From Nitrospira sp. (GTDB taxonomy: Bacteria > Nitrospirota > Nitrospiria > Nitrospirales > Nitrospiraceae), in contig CP126121.1 of assembly GCA_030123625.1 (NCBI GenBank), positions 3,884,179 through 3,948,178 on the forward strand: a stretch of DNA of 64,000 nucleotides, given 5' to 3'. The translations under genes and the position numbers were made by a program. The notes beneath the pieces were generated by a model. That model did no database searches and was not told the origin of the DNA. It was given only the letters and a program-made list of their open reading frames with translations. Shown piece after piece: positions 37,270 through 46,335 of this stretch (the first letter of the stretch is position 1; each line of letters starts with the position of its first letter).

Positions 37270-37337
37270 TTAAGAATGATTTTACGCCATGCCCATCAAG
37301 ATATCGCTACGGATCGAAGGAAGTAAGGTGGCAGGAC
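37270..37337 (+). repeat. Right copy of a 68-69 bp direct repeat
   Basis: Second copy of the repeat at 35,610. It lies about 60 bp from the 3' end of tRNA-Met. The short frame here reads MPIKISLRIEGSKVAGPW. Confidence 0.7.
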
Positions 37338-37396
37338 CATGGTGAAGTGTTCTTATGGTAGAGACGGGAAGCGATAATCTCTCTTTAGGGGTATTA

Positions 37397-37472
37397 TGGT
37401 GGCGGTGACCCGGATCGAACGGGTGACCCGCGGCTTATGAGTCCGCTGCTCTGCCAACTGAGCTACACCGCC
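37397..37472 (-). tRNA. tRNA-Met (CAU), elongator type
   Basis: Reads GGCGGTGTAGCTCAGTTGG at the 5' end on the minus strand. The acceptor stem GGCGGTG pairs with CACCGCC, discriminator A, CCA encoded. The anticodon arm GCGGACTCATAAGCCGC gives CAU, and the T arm has GTTCGATC. The D and T arms fit elongator tRNA-Met rather than initiator or lysidine-type tRNA-Ile, though the latter is not fully excluded. 76 nt including CCA. Confidence 0.93.
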
Positions 37473-37481
37473 ACGCCAAAG

Positions 37482-37510
37482 AAATTAACGAGTTAAGACG
37501 TAGGAGTCAA
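37482..37510 (-). promoter_or_regulatory. Sigma70-like promoter for tRNA-Met
   Basis: On the minus strand TTGACT (37510-37505), a 17-bp spacer and TAATTT (37487-37482) lie just upstream of the tRNA 5' end at 37472. Confidence 0.65.
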
Positions 37511-37905
37511 GGAGGATTCGCACGGAGTGCACCAGCAAGAATGTTTGATTTCGTGGTGCCGGTGGCTCCTGTGCCAAGCCCTATCAAAAGAAACTCCTGA
37601 CTAACCCGGCTTCTCATACTGAAAAAATCGGCGGTTCGGTTTGCTTCCGTCGCTTCGACCTATCCCCTAGACGTTTTCCCAGTATTGAACGATCCGACAC
37701 CTGGCTACGATATCACCGGTAGTCGGAGAGAAGAGGCGACCGTCAATATGCGATGCTGGCAAACCACCGATCCGTTCCAAACAGCAGAAGTCCGTCCAGT
37801 GGAGCGTACGGTAAGTAGGCATGTGGTCATTGAGGCTCTCATGGAAACGAGGAAGCATCACGATGCTTTCTGAGGGTCACGAAAGCATGGCGATCATTGT
37901 CCTTC
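37511..37905. other. Gap with no supported gene
   Basis: About 395 bp between the tRNA promoter and the lipoprotein. A short inverted repeat AAGCATC-ACGA-TGCTTT near 37,854 could be part of a terminator for the minus-strand lipoprotein gene. The minus-strand frame 37,667-37,861 has no recognisable features. Confidence 0.4.
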
Positions 37906-38295
37906 CTAGGGCACCACGTCGGCCTTGTCGGACTCGCTCAAGAGATGCACGGCTCCGTTCTTGATAAAGAATCGATACGGTTTCTCGCCCGCATAGCTAC
38001 CCTTCATGTTCTTCGCATTGATTCCCACATGGACGAGGTATCCAAACACGGGAGGTTTCATCCAGCCCGAGAGATAGGCATAACCTTTCCGTGGCTCTTC
38101 AAAGAATCGATAGGAAGCCGTGAGCGGATCCCACAGAACACCGAGCATATAGTTCTTAATAGCATGCTGATAGGCCGGCGCGACCGGGACTTCGCCGTAG
38201 TCGGCACCGGCGATTTGTTCAGGCGTGACCGGTGTGACGCAACCCAGCGTGCAGAGGAGCAACAGCGCGGGGAGTATTCGAAGGAAGACCTTCAT
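37906..38295 (-). CDS. Lipoprotein of unknown function downstream of the FTR1-type gene
   Basis: 129 aa from the Met at 38295. The signal peptide MKVFLRILPALLLLCTLGC has its lipobox Cys at 19. The mature part has aromatic-rich segments (GVLWDPLTASYRFFEEPRKGYAYLSGWMKPPVFGYLVHV) and ends SDKADVVP. No family is recognised. It lies on the same strand, about 90 bp after the cytochrome c-FTR1 gene, so a link with iron uptake is possible but unproven. Confidence 0.68.
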   Translation of the reverse strand: MKVFLRILPALLLLCTLGCVTPVTPEQIAGADYGEVPVAPAYQHAIKNYMLGVLWDPLTASYRFFEEPRKGYAYLSGWMKPPVFGYLVHVGINAKNMKGSYAGEKPYRFFIKNGAVHLLSESDKADVVP

Positions 38296-38386
38296 ACGTG
38301 GGCTCATCGATGCTCGCAAGAAACAGCGCGATGGAACGCATCATGTGCACGCCCGAGGCGAACATGGAGGGAAAAATGGGTGATCG

Positions 38387-40327
38387 CTACGACGATTTTG
38401 CTCGGCTGAACCATAGTCCACCGGCGATCAATGCGAGCGTCAACACCTGCGGCACGAGGGTCTGCGCAGTCGGGTGGATACCCAGCAGCGGTAACGAGAA
38501 GAAGCGCACCGTCGTCGTCTCCAGCACACCTGCTTCCTGCAATGCCGCAACACCGTTCCCGACAAAGACGACGGCCATCAGCGCCAGCAGGATGGAGGTG
38601 GCGCTAAAGAATGGTCCGATCGGGAGACGCACGCTGTAGCGAAGGATCATACCGCCGATCAGCATCAGCAGCAGTACTGCCGCGGCCATGCCCCCGAGCA
38701 CTGCACTGTGCGCAGCCGCGCCGGCTTGCGACCACAAGGTCTCGTAGAACAGGATCACTTCAAATAGCTCACGGTACACCACGAGAAACGAGATACCGGC
38801 CATCGCCCACAGCGTGCGCTTGCCCAGCGCGGTATTGATTTGTTCGCGGATGAAACGGTTCCAGGCCTGCGCGTTTGAGCGGCTATGCAACCACCAGCCG
38901 ACGTAGAGCAGCATGGCCGCGGCCAGTAGTGCTGTGAGGCCTTCAGTCAGTGCGCGACTGACGCCCGAGATGCTCAGCGCGTAGCGGGCGACGGCCCATG
39001 TGATGCCCCCCAACGCCACGGCGCCGATCCAACCGGCGTGGATGTAAGGCGATGCATCATGCCGCCCGGTCTTGACGGTAAAAGCGATGATGGCTGAAAT
39101 CACCAAGATCGCCTCCAATCCTTCGCGCAGCAAGATCAGCAGAGAACTCACGAAGGCCGTATTCGGTGATAAGTTGTTGCCGGAGAGCGCAGTATCGGCA
39201 CGATCGAGCAGTGCCGTGACCTTGGCCGTCTGGGCCGTCACGGTCTCGGCCGGTCGGCCCTCGCCGATGGCCGCCCGGAGCGCCATCATCTCGCGCTCAA
39301 TTTCCGTGCGCAGCGGCGCGTCAACATTGTCCAGTGCCGATTCGATCAGTTCGAAGCCTTCAAGGTAGGCCGCAATCGCCAGGCGCTGTGCGCCTTCCCG
39401 GTTCCCCTGCGCATACGCCTGCGCGGTTTCATTGAGCTTGGTGCGCGAGAAGCCCAGCGGGCCATGGGTTGCAGCCTGCAGCGCCTGGGGCTGCTGCGTC
39501 AGGTACGCACGCACGGCATCCAGCGCCGAGCCGGCAGGGGCTTGATCGCCGGGCGCCTGTATCACCAGGGCGCGCAAGCCGTCGAAAACTGTTTTGCCCT
39601 CACCTTGCCGCCACAGCGTCTCACCTTTGGCCACCAGCTCAGAATCGGCTCGCAAATCTCCGACAAAGAAGGCCAGTGCCCAACGATCGGCCTCGGAGAG
39701 TTCGGTAAACGCGCGCATCGGCGTGCCGCGCACGCCGAGTGAGATGGTATTGTACAAGCCATACAGACTGCGTTGGCGCATGCGGGTTTCATCGTGGAAG
39801 TCGCTAGGCGTCGGTTCCATACCTTTGGCCATCGGTCCATCACCTTGGCCCTGCGTGCCGTGACACATGGCACAGTGTTGCGCGAACAGCCGTCCGGTCT
39901 GCCGGAGATCGGGAGATTGTTGCGGCGACACGCTCAATGTCCAGGCTTGGATCACGCCGATGCGCAGCCGGCTGACGAGCATGGAAATCTCATTGGCCGG
40001 CGCCTTCTCCTCGATACGCGTGAGCAGCTCACGAGCTTGCTGTACCAGCATGGGCTGCTCCGGCACGGCGGGCAACGTGCCGAGAAGAACGACTGCCTGA
40101 GCGGCGAACTCGCGCTGCTCCGCATACTCTTCGGCGTTGATCACCTTCCCATCCTGCACGACGCCGGGGTAATCCACACCGACATAATCGAGCATGTGGA
40201 CGATGGTCTGCGCCTGCTCAGCGTCGGTGGGTGCCGCTACGGCAATGCCGTGCAGGTTCACGGCCAACAGCACCAGGGTCAGCCACCCGGGGAGGGAGTT
40301 CGGGAAGAAGAGACGCATCGGCCTCAT
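38387..40327 (-). CDS. Cytochrome c / FTR1-family iron permease fusion
   Basis: A 646-aa protein. The signal peptide (about 1-31) is followed by a periplasmic cytochrome c domain with CAMCH (residues 152-156) and a distal Met region (GDGPMAKGMEPTPSDF), a helical linker, and a seven-span FTR1 permease with two REXXE motifs, REGLEAILV and RELFEVILF. The family is proposed to couple Fe(II) oxidation to ferric iron uptake. It is GC-rich relative to the preceding AT-rich segment. It belongs to a known fused family, and both domains look intact. Confidence 0.92.
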   Translation of the reverse strand: MRPMRLFFPNSLPGWLTLVLLAVNLHGIAVAAPTDAEQAQTIVHMLDYVGVDYPGVVQDGKVINAEEYAEQREFAAQAVVLLGTLPAVPEQPMLVQQARELLTRIEEKAPANEISMLVSRLRIGVIQAWTLSVSPQQSPDLRQTGRLFAQHCAMCHGTQGQGDGPMAKGMEPTPSDFHDETRMRQRSLYGLYNTISLGVRGTPMRAFTELSEADRWALAFFVGDLRADSELVAKGETLWRQGEGKTVFDGLRALVIQAPGDQAPAGSALDAVRAYLTQQPQALQAATHGPLGFSRTKLNETAQAYAQGNREGAQRLAIAAYLEGFELIESALDNVDAPLRTEIEREMMALRAAIGEGRPAETVTAQTAKVTALLDRADTALSGNNLSPNTAFVSSLLILLREGLEAILVISAIIAFTVKTGRHDASPYIHAGWIGAVALGGITWAVARYALSISGVSRALTEGLTALLAAAMLLYVGWWLHSRSNAQAWNRFIREQINTALGKRTLWAMAGISFLVVYRELFEVILFYETLWSQAGAAAHSAVLGGMAAAVLLLMLIGGMILRYSVRLPIGPFFSATSILLALMAVVFVGNGVAALQEAGVLETTTVRFFSLPLLGIHPTAQTLVPQVLTLALIAGGLWFSRAKSS

Positions 40328-40554
40328 CGCATCTCGACGGCCTGCGCACTCGATGCTTTCTCGTTCATGTCTGCCTTACTCACTATGTGCCGCCGACTGA
40401 ACGATGCCGCCGCGACATCGCTCAAAAGAAAATGAGATGGTAACCGAAGAGCGACGAGAGTGTCCACCGAGAAGAAATGGAACAGGCATATCCCTATAGA
40501 GGTCATTGTCCCAAAGCTGATATGGTCGTTGTGTTGAGGCTCGGAGAGAGCACG

Positions 40555-41418
40555 ATGTCGATCGGAGACAATCGCGCGGTGGTCATCACGGGAGCTTCCA
40601 CCGGCATTGGAGCGGCCTGCGCGCTGCATCTCGATCGACTGGGATTCGTCGTGTTTGCCGGAGTGCGGAAACCCGAAGACGGCGTGGCCCTTCAAAAGGC
40701 CAGTTCCGATCGGCTTGTTCCGTTGGAACTCGATGTGACGGATCTCGCGACGATTCGGAAATCCCGCGCAATAGTCTTGGACGCCACCAAAGAGCGCGGA
40801 TTATTCGGACTCATTAACAATGCCGGCATTGCCGTGGTGGGACCACTTGAAGCCGTACCGATCTCCGACCTCCGTCAGCAGCTTGAAGTCAACGTTGTCG
40901 GACAAGTGGCGGTCATCCAGGTATTTCTCCCCTTAATCCGGCAGGCCCGAGGACGGATCGTCAACATGGGTTCCATCGCGGGACTTTCGACTATGCCGCT
41001 TATGGGCCCCTATTCAGCATCGAAGTTCGCACTGGAAGCCATTACAGACGCCTTGCGTCTCGAAGTCCAACAATGGGGAATTCAGGTCGCGATTGTCGAG
41101 CCGGGTGCAATCGCCACGCCTATTTGGAATAAGTCGGCGATAGAAGCTGCCGAGAGAGAAGCCGCCATAGAGACAGAACTTCGAACCCTCTATAAGTCCG
41201 TTGTGACCGCTGTGAGGAAGGTGGTCGGGGAAGCATCGAAGCGAGCGATCTCGTCTGATGCGGTCGCGAAAGTGGTGGAAGAGGCGTTGACCGCGCCGGC
41301 TCCCAAAACACGATATCTCGTGGGAGCGGATGCAAAGCTTCGCGCCCTTATGGTGAGGCTTCTTCCTGATCGGATTTCCGACAAACTGTTGACGTCGATC
41401 CTCAAGCTGCCTCACTGA
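40555..41418 (+). CDS. Short-chain dehydrogenase/reductase
   Basis: A 287-aa Rossmann-fold oxidoreductase. The cofactor motif is TGASTGIG (TGxxxGxG), followed by NNAG, catalytic Ser in MGSIAGLS and the YSASK catalytic Tyr/Lys pair, then VEPGAIATPIW. The ATG at 40555 with GGAGAG upstream is preferred over a GTG at 40477. The substrate is unknown. The 3' end overlaps the convergent exported-protein gene by a few bases. Confidence 0.9.
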   Translation: MSIGDNRAVVITGASTGIGAACALHLDRLGFVVFAGVRKPEDGVALQKASSDRLVPLELDVTDLATIRKSRAIVLDATKERGLFGLINNAGIAVVGPLEAVPISDLRQQLEVNVVGQVAVIQVFLPLIRQARGRIVNMGSIAGLSTMPLMGPYSASKFALEAITDALRLEVQQWGIQVAIVEPGAIATPIWNKSAIEAAEREAAIETELRTLYKSVVTAVRKVVGEASKRAISSDAVAKVVEEALTAPAPKTRYLVGADAKLRALMVRLLPDRISDKLLTSILKLPH

Positions 41419-42329
41419 CCGGCTGCAGTCGGTTTGGCCACCCCGATGCCAAGATCCTGTTTCGAAATGTCGAAGGAGAAGCGGAATTGGAGTGCCAGGT
41501 ATTTCTGGATCAATCCCGGTCGGTCCAACGGCTGATCTTGTTCGTGATAGACGGCAAGTTCCATGTTCCTCCAGCGTGCGGCCAGTCCGATGATCCAGTC
41601 CAATTCCGTCGGTGCGACGTGGTTGCCGGCGCCTTGATCCGTGAACATATTGATATCGCCGTACAGCACCAATTTGTTCTTGTAAAGATCACAATCGGCG
41701 TGCGCCACGTACCGAAAGAGAGCTCGTCCGGTGTTGTCAGGCCGTGCGAAGTAATTGTGGTTATGAAAGAGCCAGCCGGCTCCGGCGTAGATCGTCAGAT
41801 TTTGATTCGGGAAGTGACGTCCCCATCCCGACAGGTCCTGTACGGCTTGGAACTTTGCGGTAACCAACCCATCCGCATATTCTTGAGTGAGACCTTTCCG
41901 ATCGAGGGGCGCATCACGCTCGTACTGCAGACGCCAGTTGAAATGGCCGAGCGCACCGGTGAATGCATACGTGCCGTCCCATTCGCTTAACTCAATCCAT
42001 CCGTTGGTGCGGTCGGAGAAAAAGTTCTGATCGGTATAAAAAGTCAGATACTGTTTGTAAAGATCGGTTTCCAGATGGAGCATGTGGCGCAAGCCGACGA
42101 GACCGGAATTATCCGGCCTGGCCGCGAACGTGGGATTATGCGCAAAGACACCGGTGAGGAAATAACCGGCAAAAAGACTTTCCTCCGCCGCTCGTCCGTT
42201 TTCATCTGGGGTCTTCAATGAGGGGAGGGGGCGGCCATACTTTTCCAGTGCGAATGCAGGGCTGAACCAGACGGAGAAAAGACATATGATTGCTGCAATG
42301 GTTGTTGACCCGAGAGGCATCCGTTTCAT
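41412..42329 (-). CDS. Exported beta-rich, probably outer-membrane protein of unknown function
   Basis: A 305-aa protein with a signal peptide ending SPAFA (about residue 27). The rest is made of alternating aromatic/polar strands with two similar halves: ARPDNSGLVGLRHMLHLETDLYKQYLTFYTDQNFF and ARPDNTGRALFRYVAHADCDLYKNKLVLYGDINMF. The internal duplication and strand pattern suggest a small beta barrel. Each half holds ARPDN(S/T)G and TDLYK/CDLYK. The family is not recognised. Confidence 0.62.
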   Translation of the reverse strand: MKRMPLGSTTIAAIICLFSVWFSPAFALEKYGRPLPSLKTPDENGRAAEESLFAGYFLTGVFAHNPTFAARPDNSGLVGLRHMLHLETDLYKQYLTFYTDQNFFSDRTNGWIELSEWDGTYAFTGALGHFNWRLQYERDAPLDRKGLTQEYADGLVTAKFQAVQDLSGWGRHFPNQNLTIYAGAGWLFHNHNYFARPDNTGRALFRYVAHADCDLYKNKLVLYGDINMFTDQGAGNHVAPTELDWIIGLAARWRNMELAVYHEQDQPLDRPGLIQKYLALQFRFSFDISKQDLGIGVAKPTAAGQ

Positions 42330-42389
42330 CCGGTGACGGGTATCACGGTCGCTGATGATCAGCGAAGGAAGGGAACGTTCGAGAGCACA

Positions 42390-42779
42390 TCATTGCATGC
42401 ACGGAGCGAAGATCTCCTCGCAGTCGTTGGATGCGTCGAAAGACGGAGGGACGAATCGATAGCGGATATCGATAACCCTGTCCTCCGCCAGTACGACGGT
42501 GGCCCAGCACCCGTGACGGACGGTCGATACACTGCTCTTTCCGATGGGTTGAGATTCTTCGAGGATCGGCGCTTCACGATAGTATCGAAGAACAGTGACG
42601 TCGTTTTCCTTTCTCTCACTTGTGGGCCTCCCGGCGCACGCGAGGATGTCCGACCCCGTTTTGCCCGTCATGGCTTTTTGATTTGGGTATTCGCCGACGC
42701 GAGCCGGCTCGGCGCAATTGGTCAGCCATACGAGACCAAGGATTCCCATCCCAACGGAGGCAAATTTCTTTCCGAACAT
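42390..42779 (-). CDS. Small lipoprotein with an SmpA/OmlA-like stretch
   Basis: A 129-aa protein. The signal peptide has lipobox LTNC (Cys about 22). The mature part has MTGKTGSDILACAGRPT, resembling the start of BamE/SmpA-like domains, then a Tyr/Arg-rich segment. It ends EIFAPCMQ. Probably periplasmic and membrane-anchored, with unknown function. It is one of three consecutive minus-strand exported proteins here. Confidence 0.62.
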   Translation of the reverse strand: MFGKKFASVGMGILGLVWLTNCAEPARVGEYPNQKAMTGKTGSDILACAGRPTSERKENDVTVLRYYREAPILEESQPIGKSSVSTVRHGCWATVVLAEDRVIDIRYRFVPPSFDASNDCEEIFAPCMQ

Positions 42780-42850
42780 AGAGGCATTGTTCTCCGTCGC
42801 GAAGTGAAAAGCAACCAGCTCGAGCTAGAGGAGTGGAGAGAACGGCGAGA

Positions 42851-43291
42851 TCAGCCCACAAGATCCGGGTTCAGGCGAGCCAGAGGCTTGACGGAAAGGG
42901 CCTTGATCTCATTGTAGATAAGCGTACGGCCGACTTGTCTGAGGCGACTGAAGACCCCTTCGACGATGACTTGATCACCTTCGTGGACGTCCACCTGTCC
43001 AAGACTCACCACTTTGAGCGTGCCGGCATGGTCCTGGAGTAAGAATCCATAGGCAGGCTGACCTTGACGATTGGTCGCCAACTGCACGTTCATGACCTTC
43101 CCTGTGACGACGACATCCTGATGGTCGTACAGCTCGGGATGGGCCAGAAGCTCCGCAATTTCAATCAGGGCGACGGCGGCGGCTGGGCCGGGGGAGCTGA
43201 GCGATGCAAGCGGGAGCGGGCAGAGAGGCAGAAGCAGCAAGACGAGTGCGCAGGTAAGAACATGTCGCTGAATGAGAGGCTGTCGCATCAT
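42851..43291 (-). CDS. Exported OB-fold protein
   Basis: A 146-aa protein. The N-terminal signal peptide (VLTCALVLLLLPLCPLPLASL) is followed by an OB-fold (tRNA_anti-like) domain: ELYDHQDVVVTGKVMNVQLATNRQGQPAYGFLLQDHAGTLKVVSLGQVDVHEGDQVIVEGVFSRL. Exported single-OB proteins are seen near cytochrome maturation and metal genes, but nothing nearby fixes the role. Confidence 0.68.
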   Translation of the reverse strand: MMRQPLIQRHVLTCALVLLLLPLCPLPLASLSSPGPAAAVALIEIAELLAHPELYDHQDVVVTGKVMNVQLATNRQGQPAYGFLLQDHAGTLKVVSLGQVDVHEGDQVIVEGVFSRLRQVGRTLIYNEIKALSVKPLARLNPDLVG

Positions 43292-43342
43292 CGTAGAAGA
43301 TGCAATTATACCGAACCGTCGGTGATTGGCAAGGGTGAAAGT

Positions 43343-44524
43343 TTACCATTTGTCGGAGGCTCTGCCGCTGCTGTCATCCCCGGTAAAACTACGAAGAATG
43401 TGTTGTTGCAGCTCCGTCAGTTCGGGTTGACCGACATCATGTTGAGTTGCGGCTGATTCCGATTCTTTCGAAATCGGCGCCGTCCGCTTGAGAAGTTCTT
43501 CATCCAGCGCTTCATCGCCGGTGTCCAAATCGTTCTGTACGGAGACCAGCCGTTGAAGCCCAAACAACGTCCGAGTCGTTTCACTGTGCACGGCGTTGGA
43601 ACCGGCGCCATAGACGAGAGAGTTCCAAAATTTTGTTTCACCGGCCTCCGGTATTCGAATCAGGGCATAGGCCGCCAGTTTTTCAAGCAACGCCGACTCA
43701 GTCCGCTCGAGACCATCGTAGGTGGCGATCGATCGTTCGACGGGAGTACGAGAGAGGACCTGCAGGGTGTCTTTCCAGAGATCAAGGGAGAGACTGTTGT
43801 TTGGTCCTGCCGGAACGCCGGAACATTTGGTTTGGAGGATGGTGAGATACTGCGCCAAGAACTTCACTTTGCGGGCCGCCAAGGTGCCGGCCGGGATTCC
43901 CCAGATATGGCCGATTTCATGATCGGCCAAGACTGTACAATCCGATGTGTGCTGCTCACGCTGCGCCAGCTCCAGGCGCTTCTTGAACCGCTCGACGAAG
44001 CGAAGTTGCGTCTGCATCTCGATGACCAACCGATGTTTCTGATATTCCTCTGCAGGAATCTCATGTCTGTCCCAACGCTCCTCCAATAGCCGCAACGTCG
44101 TCGAGGGGACGGCGGAGCGGGCTTCCCCTGTGAGGCGTTCGATGGTTTCTGAGGACACCCCATGCGCGGTCAGCAGTGCGGCCGCTCGGGCGGCCAGGGC
44201 GCTTGCCGTACGAGCCTGATTGTTCAGCGCGACACACTGAAGCCATGTTCGTTCTCGGCGAAGTCTCGCGCGCCGGCGGTATTCATCCCGGCGCTCGATC
44301 ATCGCCGTGATGGATTCCTGTGTCATGGTGGTGACAGGTTTTTTGCCGGACACACATCGAGGGTCCGGTCTGTCCGCTACCATGTAGAGGATTTCGTCGT
44401 GAGTGATGTCCAGGTACTGAATCAGCAGCAGCCTGAGGATGATGCGGCCTTGGATCGGCAGGCCGGCAATCACCTCCTCGATCATTTCGGTCGTCAGTGA
44501 CGATGTGACCAGTGCTTGTACCAT
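43343..44524 (-). CDS. Uncharacterised 393-aa protein
   Basis: No family recognised. The N-terminus (MIEEVIAGLPIQGRIILRLLLIQYLDITHDEILYMV) is helical and has a faint sigma-region feel. A basic coiled-coil-like region (RRDEYRRRARLRRERTWLQ) follows, and the rest is mostly helical, ending acidic. There is no signal peptide. It is a single gene with normal codon use for the region. Its small neighbour at 44,622 is on the same strand, about 100 bp upstream, and could be co-transcribed. Confidence 0.65.
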   Translation of the reverse strand: MVQALVTSSLTTEMIEEVIAGLPIQGRIILRLLLIQYLDITHDEILYMVADRPDPRCVSGKKPVTTMTQESITAMIERRDEYRRRARLRRERTWLQCVALNNQARTASALAARAAALLTAHGVSSETIERLTGEARSAVPSTTLRLLEERWDRHEIPAEEYQKHRLVIEMQTQLRFVERFKKRLELAQREQHTSDCTVLADHEIGHIWGIPAGTLAARKVKFLAQYLTILQTKCSGVPAGPNNSLSLDLWKDTLQVLSRTPVERSIATYDGLERTESALLEKLAAYALIRIPEAGETKFWNSLVYGAGSNAVHSETTRTLFGLQRLVSVQNDLDTGDEALDEELLKRTAPISKESESAATQHDVGQPELTELQQHILRSFTGDDSSGRASDKW

Positions 44525-44621
44525 GATGGCTCTGTCAGAAGGCTCAGGTTGAGGTTAAGGTTGAGTCAGTATCTCCGCTTGTCTTTCTCAACCTCAGCCT
44601 TCACCTGTGATCCTCTCTCTG

Positions 44622-44837
44622 CTACGCCGTTTCGGTTCGTTGTTGCTCTTCCAATCTGAGTGCCACATATTCACGGATGTCCTGTACGCTGCCGCTGACG
44701 AACATTTCTCTCGGGATTTCTACCCGCACCAGCCGGGAAGGATCGATACCTCGCTCCTGAGCATAGAGTTCATCGATGTACAGGCTTACCGAGCCGTCGG
44801 GAAAGCGAAGGGCGTAGAGAGCGGTGGTATCAGCCAT
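44622..44837 (-). CDS. Small conserved-looking protein of unknown function
   Basis: 71 aa from the Met at 44837 (ADTTALYALRFPDGSVSLYIDEL), then RGIDPSRLVRVEIPREMFVSGSVQDIREYVALRLEEQQ. It has an alternating strand/helix pattern with no gaps and is not recognised. It lies upstream of the 393-aa gene. The frame extends 7 codons further to 44858. Confidence 0.5.
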   Translation of the reverse strand: MADTTALYALRFPDGSVSLYIDELYAQERGIDPSRLVRVEIPREMFVSGSVQDIREYVALRLEEQQRTETA

Positions 44838-44858
44838 TGCTCCTCCAGCGAGTGACAT

Positions 44859-45407
44859 TGTAGAGGTAACACAGGCTTCATCAGACTGTCAAAGCCGCAG
44901 CGACGCTGCCACAAGACCTCGCTCGAGATCAAGACTGAGTCATCCGGGCAAATCCATGCTCGATCGTAACCTTGATCTGAGCCCTCTTTGAATTAGGAAG
45001 CGTCATCGCCAGTTTTTCTGCATGATCTCCTCGCCAATGGTTCGATACGCTGATAACTACTCTGTTCCTCCCGGAGATGCAATTGGTCTCTGGCAAACAT
45101 TTTGCTGTCCTAAGCAGAGTGCGTCTCATACGTCTCAATTTGTAATTGTCGTCATGTGATTGTTTATTTTTAATTGAATTCCAAAACTAGGTGTTGGTCT
45201 GAAGAAATTCAGCAATGATGTACTCTGTCTATGCATATGTAGGGCAGTGCCCAGGTTGGAATGGAGAGCGAACATGCACGTCTCACACTGTGCAAATAGG
45301 AGCTATGAATCATTCGAGGTTCTGGGCAGGAACATAGATCCGCAGCGTCTTATCGTCGGCTGATAGCAATCCGGAATTATTCACATCTTTCTGAAGATAT
45401 ATAGGTA
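44859..45407. other. AT-rich leader region of the peptide locus
   Basis: About 550 bp without a supported gene, low in GC compared with its surroundings. It should contain the promoter for the subtilase-PatG-like operon, but no convincing -35/-10 pair is seen. Composition suggests the locus is a transferred unit. Confidence 0.4.
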
Positions 45408-46325
45408 ATGGAGAATATCGGCAAGGCGCGGCTGCATGAGAGGCTCGACACGTCGACACCGTTGGAGTTGGTTTCCCTTGTACCACTTATGGATCGGACC
45501 GGTGGAAGTCCAGACATTGTAGTCGGACTCATTGATGGGCCGGTCATGATGCATCATGCTGATCTTGTCGGTACAACGATCCGCCACGCACCAGGTGGAA
45601 CGAAGGGAGGCTGTGTCCAGCGAACCAGTGTGGCTTGCATGCATGGCACGTTTGTGGCCGGTATCCTGTCCGCAAGGAGATCATCGAGCGCTCTCGGCAT
45701 TTGCCCGGATTGCACCTTGGTGGTGCGACCGATTTTCTCGGATCTCATCCCGAATCAGGTGGAGATGCCCACCGCCACTCTTGAAGAACTCGCCTCGGCC
45801 ATCGTGGACTGTATGGCCGCAGGAGCGCGGGTATTAAACCTGAGCGTCGGTCTTATGCAGCCGTCGATTCGAGGCGAACGTTCGCTGCAAGAAGCTCTGG
45901 ATGCGGCAGCCAGACGCGGGGTGTTGATCGTCGCAGCGGCGGGCAATGGGAGAACCATCGGAAGTTCTATCATCACACGTCATCCATGGGTGATTCCCGT
46001 TGTGGCGTGCAATGTCCGGGGCGCACCGTTGGATTATTCGAATCTGGGGCGGTCGATCGGTACACAAGGACTGCGCGCGCCCGGGGAACGTGTCCCGGGT
46101 CTCGGGACCGGTGAAAATGGGATCGAGTTGGAAGGAACGAGCGTCGCCACTCCATTCGTGACCGGAACCATCGCATTGTTGTGGTCTCTGTTTCCAAACG
46201 CTCATGCCTCCAGGGTGCGGTTCGCAGTGACCCGCGGCTCATCTGCACGAGCAAGGACGGTGGTTCCGCCGCTATTGAACGCATGGCACGCCTACCAAGC
46301 AATGACCCAGACCATTTGTAACTAG
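45408..46325 (+). CDS. PatA/PatG-like subtilisin protease (peptidase S8), stand-alone
   Basis: A 305-aa subtilase with no signal peptide and an intact catalytic set: Asp43 in VGLIDGPV, His79 in MHGTFVAGIL, Asn180 in AAAGN and Ser245 in GTSVATPFVTG. Length and motif contexts resemble the protease domains of cyanobactin PatA/PatG, which cut precursor peptides in the cytoplasm. It is followed after 10 bp by the PatG C-terminal-domain gene and then by short peptide genes. The inferred role is leader removal or maturation of the nearby peptides. The ATG has a weak ribosome site. Confidence 0.85.
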   Translation: MENIGKARLHERLDTSTPLELVSLVPLMDRTGGSPDIVVGLIDGPVMMHHADLVGTTIRHAPGGTKGGCVQRTSVACMHGTFVAGILSARRSSSALGICPDCTLVVRPIFSDLIPNQVEMPTATLEELASAIVDCMAAGARVLNLSVGLMQPSIRGERSLQEALDAAARRGVLIVAAAGNGRTIGSSIITRHPWVIPVVACNVRGAPLDYSNLGRSIGTQGLRAPGERVPGLGTGENGIELEGTSVATPFVTGTIALLWSLFPNAHASRVRFAVTRGSSARARTVVPPLLNAWHAYQAMTQTICN

Positions 46326-46335
46326 GAGGGAATCT

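Noticed and set aside
37397..37472. Initiator tRNA-fMet
   Set aside because: The acceptor stem starts with a paired G-C base pair and the anticodon stem lacks the three consecutive G-C pairs of initiators.
44929..45138. Minus-strand 69-aa frame before the peptide locus
   Set aside because: Basic low-information sequence, no ribosome site.
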